A stretch of 64,000 bases of DNA from Pectobacterium actinidiae (GTDB lineage: Bacteria > Pseudomonadota > Gammaproteobacteria > Enterobacterales > Enterobacteriaceae), in NCBI RefSeq assembly GCF_000803315.1, contig NZ_JRMH01000001.1:3658001-3722000 (forward strand). The letters are read 5' to 3'. The notes beneath the pieces were generated by a model. That model worked only from the letters and a program-made list of their open reading frames with translations, ran no database searches and was not told where the DNA came from. The translations under genes were made by a program, and so were the position numbers. Position 1 is the first letter of the stretch. Every line of letters begins with the position of its first letter. Positions 42,329-51,294 of the stretch are shown here, piece by piece.

Positions 42329-42416
42329 ATTTAACGCCTAATTTAGGGTTCGGCGCTGCTTAGCAGCAAAGGCACAGCATAATTGTGGGCGACTACAATT
42401 ACTGCTATGCGTTTTT
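42329..42416 (-). repeat. Second, degenerate attC-like site
   Basis: On the minus strand the 3' core is GGCGTTAAAT (GTTRRRY fits). Internally GCATAGCAG-TAATTGT pairs with ACAATTATGCTGTGC, leaving an unpaired G, as in attC folding, and GCTGCTAAGCAGC forms a second stem. The 5' core is poorly conserved. The stop of the next small gene falls in the site. Confidence 0.45.
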
Positions 42417-42590
42417 CAAAATAGGAATTCTTATTTTTATAAAACTCATACCACACAATCCCTCCAGTTTTCCTTCATGGTGAGTTTTGCATAATTGAAC
42501 ATATTCATTCGCATCAAAACTACACCTTTCTAATTCGCACTTTACCCTAGTTACAATTTCACTATAAGTTCTAGTTTTTCCTAAACACAT
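42405..42590 (-). CDS. Small hypothetical protein
   Basis: 61 residues starting MCLGKTRTYSEIVTRVKCELERC, split here as an N-terminal basic stretch and a Cys/His-containing centre (QLCKTHHEGKLEGLCG) that could bind metal. No family recognised. Its stop lies in the attC-like site, so it may be the cargo of a neighbouring cassette. It may also be chance coding. Confidence 0.35.
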   Translation of the reverse strand: MCLGKTRTYSEIVTRVKCELERCSFDANEYVQLCKTHHEGKLEGLCGMSFIKIRIPILKNA

Positions 42591-42598
42591 AACAGTTA

Positions 42599-42798
42599 TT
42601 AAGTAGGCATCTCCGTAATATCTGAGAAATCAACTAACAAATCATCATTTGACGTACCTATTTTAAACAACCTACTCACGTTTTTTTCAATAGGATACTT
42701 TCGCCGTCCCCCTCAGGGCCATTATGAAGCGGGTAGGCCGTTTCCGGCACTTTCTCTGTCCATATTGCCCAAAAAAGACCGTGATGACTTCTGCGCAT
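42599..42798 (-). pseudogene. Frameshifted gene remnant
   Basis: An ATG at 42796-42798 opens a frame reading MRRSHHGLFWAIWTEKVPET and then AYPLHNGPEGDGESILLKK, stopping at 42676. Allowing a one-base slip at a run of seven A (minus strand, 42681-42687) it continues as NVSRLFKIGTSNDDLLVDF and SDITEMPT to a stop at 42599. The protein-like composition on both sides suggests one broken gene; family not recognised. Confidence 0.35.
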
Positions 42799-43111
42799 CT
42801 ATAATGGATATGCACGGGATGACTGGCGGGCATTTAGAATAAATATTAAAGCCAGCACAACGTTTTAAGCGCAAATTCAACATGCATTAGTTAACGGGAG
42901 ATTGGTCGGCTTTTGGCACAAAACTGCCGTCAGATTAGATTTAGCCCCATGCCGTAACCGTACCAACTCAGGCCTGAGCGAATACACATCAGCAGCAACA
43001 TAATCTCAAACAATATCAGCTGGTTCAGGGCTCTCGAGGATTGAATTTTGACCTGCGGTTATGACACAGTAGAGACCTATCACGCTCTGTATCAACAACC
43101 TGCGGGTAACG
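42799..43111. other. Right flank of the accessory island
   Basis: 313 bases with no supported gene. A minus-strand frame here is broken by stops and is not recognised. The ecnA promoter should lie near 43045-43100 (TTGACC at 43048-43053). Confidence 0.35.
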
Positions 43112-43243
43112 ATGATGAAACGTATAACAACAATCGTAGTAGCGTTGCTGGTCACAGCAACATTGAGCGGCTGTAACACCACGCGTGGTTTTGGCCAAGA
43201 TGTGCAGAAGCTGGGTAGTAAAATTTCGCACGCTGCTAGCTAA
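43112..43243 (+). CDS. ecnA: Entericidin A-type lipoprotein
   Basis: A 43-residue small lipoprotein starting MMKRITTIVVALLVTATLSGC, shown here only to the lipobox LSGC; the mature part is CNTTRGFGQDVQKLGSKIS followed by HAAS. It resembles E. coli EcnA (41 residues, ends RAAS) more than EcnB. Entericidins A and B are described as an antidote/toxin pair; here only the A type is found in the window and efp is not adjacent. Followed by a strong terminator. Confidence 0.85.
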   Translation: MMKRITTIVVALLVTATLSGCNTTRGFGQDVQKLGSKISHAAS

Positions 43244-43263
43244 CCCTCCGTCAGACAACAAAA

Positions 43264-43290
43264 AACCGGCAATACGTTAGCCGGTTTTTT
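43264..43290. terminator. Terminator between ecnA and elaA
   Basis: Stem AACCGGC/GCCGGTT flanked by A and T runs, usable in both directions. Confidence 0.9.
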
Positions 43291-43315
43291 CTTTACACCG
43301 CTGGCACGATATCCC

Positions 43316-43771
43316 TCAGAACACCGACAGCATATCAATATGCGGAATGCCGTCTTCGTCGTACTCCTCACCGGTCGCCACAAAGCCGAACGCGCCGTAG
43401 AACGCTTGCAGGTGAGCCTGCGCAGACAGGAACAGATGCTTTTGCGGCCAGTGGCGTGCGCAGGCAATCAGCGTGTGTTCCATCAATTGATGCCCCAGAT
43501 GTTGCCCGCGGGCATGCGGCGCGACAATCACGCGCCCAATCGTCACCACATCGTTGTTCGGATGGGGCGCGAGCAATCGGGCGCATGCGGCCAGCTTGCC
43601 GTCACGGTACGCCGTAATATGGCGATTGCCGTCCACCAGATCGCGGCCATCAATATCCAGATAGGGGCAGGTTTGCTCAACCACGAATACCTGATTGCGC
43701 AGCGCCAATATGTCATGCAGTGAATACACGTTAAGGTCTGCCACATCCCAGTCATGCCATATCAGACTCAT
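43316..43771 (-). CDS. elaA: GNAT-family acetyltransferase ElaA
   Basis: A 151-residue N-acetyltransferase-fold protein with RNQVFVVEQTCPYLDIDGRDL near the N terminus (in parts, about 27-47), acetyl-CoA loop VIVAPHARGQHLGHQLM and the end EEYDEDGIPHIDM. Length and motifs match E. coli ElaA. Substrate unknown. Confidence 0.94.
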   Translation of the reverse strand: MSLIWHDWDVADLNVYSLHDILALRNQVFVVEQTCPYLDIDGRDLVDGNRHITAYRDGKLAACARLLAPHPNNDVVTIGRVIVAPHARGQHLGHQLMEHTLIACARHWPQKHLFLSAQAHLQAFYGAFGFVATGEEYDEDGIPHIDMLSVF

Positions 43772-43829
43772 TCACCCATCCCTCTTACACAATACGTTTA
43801 TTACACCAGACGTTTATTACACCAGACGT

Positions 43830-45059
43830 TTATTCTTTAGCTGCGCCGATGGAACGATCGCGGCGCTTAGCAAAAATCAGCCATATCCACAGCAACGCAA
43901 TCGCCAGCGCAAACAATACGCCAAAGCCGATTCCGATGGCGATGACCGACACACCCAGTTTCACCACCAGAGAATAGAGCCCCAGCATTAACAGCATAGC
44001 GCCGTTCTCACCCAAATTCTGTACAGCGATCGCATTCCCCGCACCGACGCTGGCCTTACCACGTTCCTGTAACAGCGCATTTAGCGGGACGATAAAGAAC
44101 CCACCCAGCGCCCCCAGCAGAATTAGCAGCGAGTAGGCGCTCATGAGGTTATGCTGAAGCGTGAAAATCACCACCACCACGCCGATCAGGAAGCCCGCAG
44201 GCAGGCAGCGCCGTACGCTATCGAGGGTCACCAGTTTCGCCGCCGCCCCGGCTCCCACCACGATGCCTACCGCGACCATCGCGTTAAGCAGCGTCGGCGT
44301 CGCATTGTCGGTAATACCGAGCGCATGCGGCACCCACAGCACCAGAAGAAAGCGCAGCGTGACGCCCGCCCCCCAGAACATACTGGTGCCAATCAGCGAC
44401 AGCCTGGCATCACCATCGCGCCACAGCACCCGACAGGCAGAAAAGAAGCTGCTCGCCATCTGCACAGGGTGCCACGGCTGCCCTGGTCGTGCCGCGTTGA
44501 GACGAGGAATCAGCATATTCGCCCCCAGCGCCACGCCGTACGCCACCGCACAAACCGACAGCGCCCCGTAAATGTTCCAGTCCGCCAGCACGCCCCCTGC
44601 CACGGAACCGGTCAGGATCGCCGCAATCGTCGAGGCTTCCATCAGCCCATTGGCCTTGACCAACTGATCGCCGCGCGTGATCTCACCCAGAATGCCGTAT
44701 TTCGCTGGTGAATAGGCGGCGGCACCGATCCCCACCAGCGTGTATCCCAGAAACGGATTCCCGCCCACGCAAATCAGCAGCGCCCCCGCCAGCTTCAGGG
44801 TATTGGCGAACATCATCACCTGCCCTTTGGAGAAGCTATCCGCAATTTGCCCGACAAACGGTGCCAGAATGATGTACGCAGCAACAAACCCCATCTGCAA
44901 AAACGGTTGGCTCCAGTCGGGATACACCAGCTGTTTGATCAGCGCTAGCGTGGCAAACAGCAGCGCATTATCGCCAAACGCGGAGAAGAACTGCGCGATA
45001 ATCACCGCACTCATACTGCGCGACAGCAAAGGCGTCGCGGGTTCAGTCTGTTGACTCAT
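43830..45059 (-). CDS. lplT: Lysophospholipid transporter LplT
   Basis: A 409-residue MFS-fold protein with about 12 TM helices. It flips lysophosphatidylethanolamine across the inner membrane for re-acylation by Aas. The N-terminal [20 protein letters not shown] segment (about 12-31) is typical. Overlaps the aas stop by 4 bases (translational coupling). Confidence 0.97.
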   Translation of the reverse strand: MSQQTEPATPLLSRSMSAVIIAQFFSAFGDNALLFATLALIKQLVYPDWSQPFLQMGFVAAYIILAPFVGQIADSFSKGQVMMFANTLKLAGALLICVGGNPFLGYTLVGIGAAAYSPAKYGILGEITRGDQLVKANGLMEASTIAAILTGSVAGGVLADWNIYGALSVCAVAYGVALGANMLIPRLNAARPGQPWHPVQMASSFFSACRVLWRDGDARLSLIGTSMFWGAGVTLRFLLVLWVPHALGITDNATPTLLNAMVAVGIVVGAGAAAKLVTLDSVRRCLPAGFLIGVVVVIFTLQHNLMSAYSLLILLGALGGFFIVPLNALLQERGKASVGAGNAIAVQNLGENGAMLLMLGLYSLVVKLGVSVIAIGIGFGVLFALAIALLWIWLIFAKRRDRSIGAAKE

Positions 45060-47227
45060 GCATTGTGCTCCGACATGGTAGTTACGGACTCTTCGGCCAT
45101 CTGGCGCAGCGTGACAAAGTCAGGCTTGCCGCTGCCGAGTAGCGGTAAAGCTTTCACATAGCGAATATCGCGCGGCACCGCCAGTTCCGGTACACCGCTG
45201 CTACGCGCCTGTGCCAATAGCACGTCACGAGTGATCTGGTTGTCCGTCGTAAACAGCACCAACGCTTCGCCTTTGCTGCTGTCACTTTTCGCACTGGCCG
45301 CATGCTGCGCTTCTGGCGACACCTTCACCGCCAGTTGTTCCACGCTTTCCAGCGAGACCATCTCCCCCGCCAGCTTGGCAAAGCGCTTCACGCGGCCGAT
45401 GATGGTGCAGAAACCTCTTTCATCCAGCTCGACGATATCGCCCGTGTCATACCAGCCCTGCTGCAACTCGCCTTGTGCGTTTTCTGCCGCAGGCGCTTCG
45501 AGCACGCCGGGATTTTCCACCCGCAGATAGCCTTTCATGATATTCGGCCCGCGCAGTTGCAGACGGCCACCGCGCGTGATGCCCGGCACTGTAATCAAAC
45601 GCGCTTCGATTTCCGGTAATAACAGGCCGACGGAATGGATTTTCGTCGCCATCGGTACGTTGATCGCCACTACTGGCGCGCATTCAGTCACGCCGTATCC
45701 TTCCAAAATGCGGATACCAAATTTATCCTGCCAAACCTGACGCGTGGTTTCAGACAGTTTTTCTGCCCCCGCAACCACATAGCGCAGACGAGCAAAATCA
45801 TACGGATGAGCAAAGCGCGCGTAGTTGCCTAAGAACGTTGACGTCCCGAACAGCACGGTGCAGTTCTGGTCATAAACCAGCTCCGGCACAATGCGATAGT
45901 GCAACGGGCTGGGATAAAGGAACACGCGGGCGCCGGTCATTAGCGGCGTTAACAGCCCCACCGTCAGGCCAAACGCATGGAACAGCGGCAGCGCAGACAT
46001 AAAGCGGTCGCGTGGGGTGAAATCCGCCACAGTGCGAATCTGCTCAACGTTCGCCAGCAGGCTGTCATGGGAATGCACAACGCCTTTCGGATTGCCCTCG
46101 GAACCGGAGGTAAACAGCACGATAGCCGCATCGTCAGGTTTCTGCGGCAGCATCGCGCGGGCAGGAAACAGCAGATGAAACAGGATCCATAGTTTATCGG
46201 TCAGCGTCACCGTGTCTTTCAAATCCTCCAGATAAACCCAGTTGGCCTCGCCGACCTGCTTTGGCAGATCCGTCAATTTGCCTTTTTCAAGAAACTGACG
46301 AGATGTGACGATCGTTTTGATCCCCGCCGCTTTCATCGCGCTTTGCAGCCCTTTGGCACCCGCGGTGTAATTCAGCATGGCAGGAATACGGTTGCGCAGC
46401 GATGCGCCCAGGATAGATGCGGCAGTGATCGTCGCATTGGGCAACAGCATGCCAACATGTTCATCGGCGCGGGTGAAGCGCTGCAAAATACGCGACACGC
46501 CCAGCGATTTTTTCAATAACCCCTGATAGCTATCTTCGTTGAAGGAGATGTCGGCAATGCTGGGGGTGCGCCGTCCGTAGCGGGTTCTCGCTGCCAGAAA
46601 GGCCTGATACAGCGTATGCTGCGGACGTGTTTCCATCCGCGCTTTCATCATAATCTGGTGCAAGTGCTCACCAGCCAATGCGCGGCGAGCTCTGGCGCTG
46701 CTGGCTTCCGGCATTGGCAACGTGGTCGGTGGCAAATACGTAATCGTAATCTGCGGGAGACAGCGGCGTTTAAATACACCTGCCAGCCGACCAAACGGCG
46801 TGAACTCTGCCCCATCAATCCGTACGGGGATAATCGTTGCACCGGATTTCGCCGCGACAAACGCCGCGCCACTGTAAATCTTCATCAGCGATCCGGTGAT
46901 GCTGATACGCCCTTCCGGGAAAACCACGACGGGCTGACCGCGCTCGATCACCTTGATTAACCCTTTGATCGCCAGAGGCTTGGTGGGATCTAACGGCACA
47001 AAATCGATGTAAGGCTTCAGCCAGCGCATAAACCAGCGATCGGAGATGGAAGAGTACACGGCAAAAACGGGCTTTATCGGTAAGAATAACGCCAGCAAAA
47101 CGCCATCAAGGAACGAAACGTGATTCGGGGTGATGAGCAATTTGGATTGCTGAAACTGGCTGCTGTCGCCCTCGATCCGGATGCGATACAGACGCTGGAA
47201 TACCCAACGTAACAGAGTATGAATCAT
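45056..47227 (-). CDS. aas: 2-acyl-GPE acyltransferase / acyl-ACP synthetase Aas
   Basis: A 723-residue bifunctional membrane enzyme. An N-terminal PlsC-like acyltransferase ([11 protein letters not shown] with the NHX4D motif; [12 protein letters not shown]) and a C-terminal AMP-binding synthetase ([39 protein letters not shown]). The start at 47227 is chosen because GGGAGAAGG precedes it and the product aligns with the E. coli N terminus. Operon with lplT. Confidence 0.96.
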   Translation of the reverse strand: MIHTLLRWVFQRLYRIRIEGDSSQFQQSKLLITPNHVSFLDGVLLALFLPIKPVFAVYSSISDRWFMRWLKPYIDFVPLDPTKPLAIKGLIKVIERGQPVVVFPEGRISITGSLMKIYSGAAFVAAKSGATIIPVRIDGAEFTPFGRLAGVFKRRCLPQITITYLPPTTLPMPEASSARARRALAGEHLHQIMMKARMETRPQHTLYQAFLAARTRYGRRTPSIADISFNEDSYQGLLKKSLGVSRILQRFTRADEHVGMLLPNATITAASILGASLRNRIPAMLNYTAGAKGLQSAMKAAGIKTIVTSRQFLEKGKLTDLPKQVGEANWVYLEDLKDTVTLTDKLWILFHLLFPARAMLPQKPDDAAIVLFTSGSEGNPKGVVHSHDSLLANVEQIRTVADFTPRDRFMSALPLFHAFGLTVGLLTPLMTGARVFLYPSPLHYRIVPELVYDQNCTVLFGTSTFLGNYARFAHPYDFARLRYVVAGAEKLSETTRQVWQDKFGIRILEGYGVTECAPVVAINVPMATKIHSVGLLLPEIEARLITVPGITRGGRLQLRGPNIMKGYLRVENPGVLEAPAAENAQGELQQGWYDTGDIVELDERGFCTIIGRVKRFAKLAGEMVSLESVEQLAVKVSPEAQHAASAKSDSSKGEALVLFTTDNQITRDVLLAQARSSGVPELAVPRDIRYVKALPLLGSGKPDFVTLRQMAEESVTTMSEHNA

Positions 47228-47601
47228 GCCTTCTCCCAATAGACAGATAAATGGATTGATCCTTCGGCCGATCTCTCGTGATATCCGTACATCGCGATCG
47301 GCACAGAACAAAGGGTATTATACTATTTCTTTGCATATCATAACCTGCATGTAAAAAATCATGACAATAAAGGTTATATACTCTGAATAAGCATAACCCT
47401 TCCCGTCTCATTCTTATTCTGGCTATCTCATTCCTCCACACGCCACATTGACTCGAACACTGAGCCTTCGTTTCACTACCGCACAAAAAGACGAAAAACA
47501 GCCTCTGTCTCACATTGACATAGGTTCCAAATGAAATTAAAACTATACCGTACGGTTTAATTTTAAAAACCTATTCGCCCATCATGTCAGGAGAAAAGAA
47601 G
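47228..47601. other. Divergent region aas / micro-lipoproteins
   Basis: 374 bases with no supported gene. AT-rich stretches at about 47320-47390 and 47530-47580 probably carry promoters for the two directions. AGGAG at 47589-47593 serves the first micro-lipoprotein. Confidence 0.4.
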
Positions 47602-47673
47602 ATGAAAATTCTATTTCTACTTAGCTGTGTCGCGTCGGCATTTATGCTAAGCGGCTGTGTTTCTTTGTTTTAG
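47602..47673 (+). CDS. 23-residue micro-lipoprotein
   Basis: MKILFLLSCVASAFMLSGC followed by VSLF. Nearly the whole product is a lipoprotein signal peptide with lipobox LSGC; the mature part would be only CVSLF, five residues. The ribosome-binding site AGGAG is 8 bases upstream. A related gene follows 39 bases later. Function unknown. Confidence 0.55.
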   Translation: MKILFLLSCVASAFMLSGCVSLF

Positions 47674-47712
47674 TTCAAGCATACAAGAGCGTTTATGTTA
47701 CGTGGAGAAAGT

Positions 47713-47796
47713 ATGAAAAACCTATTTCTTGCCAGTTGCATCGCCGCAACGTTCCTGCTGAGCGGTTGCCTTTCTATCGGTAGCCACCTCAACTAA
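47713..47796 (+). CDS. 27-residue micro-lipoprotein, paralogue of the preceding gene
   Basis: MKNLFLASCIAATFLLSGC plus LSIGSHLN; the lipobox is again LSGC. It aligns with the first copy over the signal peptide (MK-LFL-SC-A--F-LSGC-S), so the pair arose by duplication. GGAG lies 6 bases before the ATG. A strong terminator follows at once, supporting a transcribed two-gene unit. Confidence 0.6.
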   Translation: MKNLFLASCIAATFLLSGCLSIGSHLN

Positions 47797-47801
47797 CCTT
47801 T

Positions 47802-47838
47802 CGCGCTATGGTACTCCCCATCATAGCGCGATATTCTT
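47802..47838 (+). terminator. Terminator of the micro-lipoprotein pair
   Basis: A 9-bp stem CGCGCTATG/CATAGCGCG with an 11-base loop, then ATATTCTTTCCTTT. Confidence 0.75.
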
Positions 47839-47892
47839 TCCTTTCCTCAGACCGATCTTTTACGTCATCAGCCACCAACGACAAATGACAGG

Positions 47893-47985
47893 CAAAAAAA
47901 AACCTACGCATCCGCGTAGGTTGGTGTAATCAAATGGTTTCAATGTACAGAGCACATCGATATATCACCAATCAATACCTCTGGG
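47893..47985 (-). ncRNA. omrA: OmrA/OmrB-type Hfq-dependent small RNA
   Basis: About 93 nt on the minus strand. The 5' end CCCAGAGGTATTGATTGGTG is the conserved Omr seed. The 3' end is CACCAACCTACGC, loop ATCC-type, GCGTAGGTT and a run of nine T, the intrinsic terminator shared by E. coli OmrA and OmrB. Location between aas and the sugar regulator/lysA is the E. coli omr location. Omr RNAs are OmpR-EnvZ induced and repress outer-membrane proteins such as TonB-dependent receptors and curli control genes; that the same targets apply here is inference. Only one copy is seen. Confidence 0.93.
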
Positions 47986-48097
47986 ACTTGTTACTCTAAG
48001 GATCGCCACCCATCTTCACCAGCGATGAATCGAAAGAGTTATTCTATAAGTGCAACCAACTGTAAGATTCTGGCGAATCATGTAAGCCCGCCGCCTT

Positions 48098-48583
48098 TTA
48101 GCGCATTTTCTCGCTTGATAACGACTGGTGATACAGCCGCACAGCTTTGTCCGGGTAGTCCACCCCATCACCGATATAACGCCAGCCGTGTTTTTCGTAA
48201 TAGCCGCTAAACGTGGCGTACAGATAGAGATCGTCAAAGCCCTGACGGCGGCAGAAATCCAGTACGTGCTGTTGCAACGTAATACCCAGCCCTTTGTCGC
48301 GCTGGTTTTCTTCCACGTACAGCGATGCCAGCCAGGGCGTCAGATCCTGTCGGCTGATTAAATCGCAGCGCCAGAGCCCCACCGTCCCGACTAAGCGTTC
48401 CCCCTCCAGCGCGATAAACGTCAGCGGCATCGACTTAGGGTTCAGGCTATTGCGCACCACGCTGGCAAAGAATTCACGGCTGTTCTGGCTGCCGAACGCC
48501 TGCCATATCCAGTCAATCACCTGTTCCTGATGCTGGGGATGATCCGCCAGATAACCAATCTTCACCCGAGTCATGCCCGCCAT
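48098..48583 (-). CDS. GNAT-family N-acetyltransferase
   Basis: A 161-residue acetyltransferase with an acetyl-CoA loop (LYVEENQRDKGLGITLQQHVL) in two parts at about 90-110 and a C-terminal YLYATFSGYYEKHGWR. Starts 2 bases after the GntR regulator stop, so probably co-transcribed with the PTS operon. Substrate unknown; an internal Met (48574) is the alternative start. Confidence 0.8.
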   Translation of the reverse strand: MAGMTRVKIGYLADHPQHQEQVIDWIWQAFGSQNSREFFASVVRNSLNPKSMPLTFIALEGERLVGTVGLWRCDLISRQDLTPWLASLYVEENQRDKGLGITLQQHVLDFCRRQGFDDLYLYATFSGYYEKHGWRYIGDGVDYPDKAVRLYHQSLSSEKMR

Positions 48584-48585
48584 AA

Positions 48586-49353
48586 CTACACCAGTTTTCC
48601 TTGAAAAATCGGTACAGAATCAAATAAATAGCCGTCAAACTCCGGCGCATCAGCGTCAGAGATTTCCATCAGCGTATTTTTAACATTTTCAAGGTGCTGC
48701 CACATGGCCTGATAAGAACCAGACACATCGCGACGCCGCAGCGCCGCCAGAATAGCCTGATGATCCGCCAGCCACTTCAGGCGATAGCCCTGCGTGCCAA
48801 CGTGAGTGTAAAGCTGCTGCCAGAGCGCGTTATCGTCACGGCACGCCCAGATATTGCTGACCGTTTCCAGCAGCATTTGGTTTTGCGTCGCTCCCGCAAT
48901 TTGCAGGTGAAACAGACGGTCGAAATCGCCACGGTAATCTTTTCCGGCAATCGCCGCCTGCTCTTGTTCCAGCGTCTTACGCAGGTTTTCGATATCCGCC
49001 CGCGTTGCCATACGTGCCGCAAATGCCGCGATGTTGCTTTCCAGCAACTGGCGAGCCTGTAGCATTTCAAACGCGCCGATATGGTTTTTAGTGCCGTCTG
49101 CCGCCTCATCTTCATCGGGAATGCGCAGGACATAAACCCCGGAGCCCTGACGAATATCGACCGTGCCTTCCAGTTCAAGCATCAGCAGCGCTTCACGCAC
49201 TATCGTCCGGCTAACGCCATAGGTTTCCGCAATATTTCGTTCAGGAGGAAGGCGCGATCCGACGGGATAATCCCCTGACTGAATCTTCTGACGCAAATCA
49301 CAGCCGATTTCCTGATATTGCTTCTTCTCTTGCAGAACCACATCCTTCGCCAC
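48586..49353 (-). CDS. GntR/FadR-family regulator (UxuR/ExuR-like)
   Basis: A 255-residue protein with an N-terminal winged helix (GDYPVGSRLPPERNIAETYG; VSRTIVREALLMLELEG) and a C-terminal FCD ligand domain containing the metal-type histidines and the LAMWQHLENVK-like AMWQHLENVKNTLME. Closest in layout to UxuR/ExuR-group regulators of hexuronate use, but placed in a beta-glucoside PTS operon. TTTGG-CATA-CCAAA boxes upstream of the operon suit this family, so it is a candidate local regulator. Confidence 0.85.
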   Translation of the reverse strand: MAKDVVLQEKKQYQEIGCDLRQKIQSGDYPVGSRLPPERNIAETYGVSRTIVREALLMLELEGTVDIRQGSGVYVLRIPDEDEAADGTKNHIGAFEMLQARQLLESNIAAFAARMATRADIENLRKTLEQEQAAIAGKDYRGDFDRLFHLQIAGATQNQMLLETVSNIWACRDDNALWQQLYTHVGTQGYRLKWLADHQAILAALRRRDVSGSYQAMWQHLENVKNTLMEISDADAPEFDGYLFDSVPIFQGKLV

Positions 49354-49412
49354 GCTTTCACCCTACATGCACTGTCACCCTGAGTGCGGGCGTCAGGCCC
49401 GCTCTGATTTTT

Positions 49413-49449
49413 CCCGCCATACTTCGAGCTGCAACTCGAATATTTAGGG
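49413..49449. repeat. Miniature ERIC remnant (ends joined)
   Basis: CCGCCATACTTCGAGCTGC is joined directly to AACTCGAATATTTAGGG: the two outer arms of an ERIC element with the ~90-base centre deleted. It lies in the IIB-GntR gap. Confidence 0.7.
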
Positions 49450-49486
49450 CACGTCTCCAGCCACGTACTGACATGGCAGTGGGGCA

Positions 49487-49804
49487 TTAGTTTACCAAAC
49501 TCAGCGCCTGATCCAGTACTTTTGCGCCATTTAATGTGCCGTAGGCGACAGGGTCGATCACCGCGATAGGAATCTGGTAGCTGTCCGTCAGCTTTTTATT
49601 TTCGTTAAGCTTGAAGCGCACCTGCGGCCCCAGCAGAACCGCAATAATGTCGCCGCCGAACTCCTGTAACTCATCCCGCAAGTTTTGCTCTGGGATGGCG
49701 TAAATTTTCAATTCCATTCCTCGCGTCTCCGCTTCCTTCTCCATTTTGGTGACCACCAGTGAGGTCGACATTCCTGCTGAGCAGGCCAGTACGATTCTTT
49801 TCAT
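49487..49804 (-). CDS. PTS lactose/cellobiose-type IIB component
   Basis: A 105-residue phosphocarrier. The phosphorylated cysteine is Cys8 in MKRIVLACSAGMSTSLV. It passes phosphate from IIA to the sugar crossing IIC. Encoded 29 bases after the 6-phospho-beta-glucosidase, on the same transcript. Confidence 0.94.
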   Translation of the reverse strand: MKRIVLACSAGMSTSLVVTKMEKEAETRGMELKIYAIPEQNLRDELQEFGGDIIAVLLGPQVRFKLNENKKLTDSYQIPIAVIDPVAYGTLNGAKVLDQALSLVN

Positions 49805-49833
49805 ATTCCGTTCCTCATTTTGGTTATCTGCCC

Positions 49834-51270
49834 CTATTTCTCTTCATCATCCAGCGTCAATTCAAGCCGACGCGTGTCGTGCAGTTGGCGAAACCAGGCG
49901 GCAGATTTTTTCGGCCGCCGTTGCCGATCCTGTTCCAGATCGATTTCAATTAATCCGTAACGGTTTTTAAACGCGTTCATCGGCGAGACGTTGTCGGTAA
50001 ACGCCCACAGCATGTAGCCGCGACAGTTTGCCCCCTCCTCCTTCGCCTTGAGCGTCCAGTAAAGGTGCTCGGCAATAAACGCGATGCGGTAATCGTCCTG
50101 AATCACGCCCGCGTCGTCTTTAAAACGCGCCTCGTTCTCGATTCCGATACCGTTTTCCGCCACAAACCACGGCGCGTTGCCGTAGTCGCGCTGGATGCGT
50201 TTTGCCATGTCGTAAATAATTTTGGGATTGATCTCCCAGCCACGCGAGGTGTTCATTCGACGCCCCGGTAGCTCAAAATGCTCGTAGTAATAGGCCGGGT
50301 GGAACGGTGTGTCCTTGTTCCATTCGCGGCTGGGCGCTTTTACCCGATGTGGGTAATACAGGTTGATCCCCACCTCATCGACCGTATTATCCCGAATGAT
50401 CGCCAGCTCTTCTTCCGTGTAATCCCACTTCACCTGATGCTGTGCCAGTAGCGCCATCAGTTCTGCCGGATATTCACCTTTTAACGCCGGATCGAGAAAA
50501 ACCCGGTTATAGAACAAATCGTAAAGGTGTGCCGCTTTCACATCATGCGCCGCACGGGATCGCGGATACGTGACTTCAGGATTGAGGATCACACCGATCG
50601 AGCCGCCCTCCTGGTGATAGCCCTGCTGCCTAAACCGCTGCACCACTTTTGCCGTCGCCAGATTCTTATGGTGATTCCACTGCATCCAGGTGTGCGTGTT
50701 CTGCTCATAAGGGTAGCGTAGCGCGTCCAGATAAACGCGCGTCTGCACCACAATCGGTTCATTGAAGGTAAACCAGCGCTTCACTTTCCCGGCATAGCGG
50801 GCGAAAACCGCATCGGCGTACAGCACAAACCACTCCACCACCTGCTTGGATGACCAGCCCTGGTACTTATCCAACAGGCAGGCGGGCAGCTCATAATGTT
50901 CAAGGCAGATCATTGGTTCGATCCCCTGCCGGTGCATTTCATCCAGCAGGTTATCGATATAGGCTGCATACTCCTCATCGACGATGCCTTGCTCATAGTC
51001 CAGCATAAAGCGTGACCAGTTGATCGACGTGCGATAGTTCGTCAGCCCCGCCAGTTTCATCAGCGCCACGTCTTCCCGATAGCGATTAAAAAAGTCCGTC
51101 GCTTTTGCCGGGCCATAGCCGTTGTGCCAGACCTGACGATCCTGCTTGTACCAGAGATCCAAATAGGAATCCTGCCCTGCCTTTTTGCCGCTCCATCCTT
51201 CCGTTTGCCACGCTGATGCCGCCGCGCCCAGAATAAAATCCGGTGGAATAGTCAGTGCAACCTTACTCAT
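49834..51270 (-). CDS. GH1 6-phospho-beta-glucosidase
   Basis: A 478-residue glycoside hydrolase family 1 enzyme that should split phosphorylated beta-glucosides delivered by the adjoining PTS. The acid/base Glu lies in FTFNEP (about residue 171), the nucleophile in VAENGIG (about 370), and the N-terminal FILGAAASAWQTEG is typical. It differs from ascB/bglA-type enzymes in detail, so the aglycone preference is unknown. IIC is 24 bases upstream. Confidence 0.92.
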   Translation of the reverse strand: MSKVALTIPPDFILGAAASAWQTEGWSGKKAGQDSYLDLWYKQDRQVWHNGYGPAKATDFFNRYREDVALMKLAGLTNYRTSINWSRFMLDYEQGIVDEEYAAYIDNLLDEMHRQGIEPMICLEHYELPACLLDKYQGWSSKQVVEWFVLYADAVFARYAGKVKRWFTFNEPIVVQTRVYLDALRYPYEQNTHTWMQWNHHKNLATAKVVQRFRQQGYHQEGGSIGVILNPEVTYPRSRAAHDVKAAHLYDLFYNRVFLDPALKGEYPAELMALLAQHQVKWDYTEEELAIIRDNTVDEVGINLYYPHRVKAPSREWNKDTPFHPAYYYEHFELPGRRMNTSRGWEINPKIIYDMAKRIQRDYGNAPWFVAENGIGIENEARFKDDAGVIQDDYRIAFIAEHLYWTLKAKEEGANCRGYMLWAFTDNVSPMNAFKNRYGLIEIDLEQDRQRRPKKSAAWFRQLHDTRRLELTLDDEEK

Positions 51271-51294
51271 GCGTTACCTCTCTTCTCGTCCGTT

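Noticed and set aside
42820..42900. A third attC-like site right of the island remnant
   Set aside because: Core heptamers do not match RYYYAAC/GTTRRRY on either strand.
43025..43261. Minus-strand frame opposite ecnA
   Set aside because: Antisense to a clear entericidin gene and without any domain.
49413..49449. A hairpin terminator between IIB and the GntR gene
   Set aside because: The inverted symmetry is that of a shortened ERIC repeat and has no T run.
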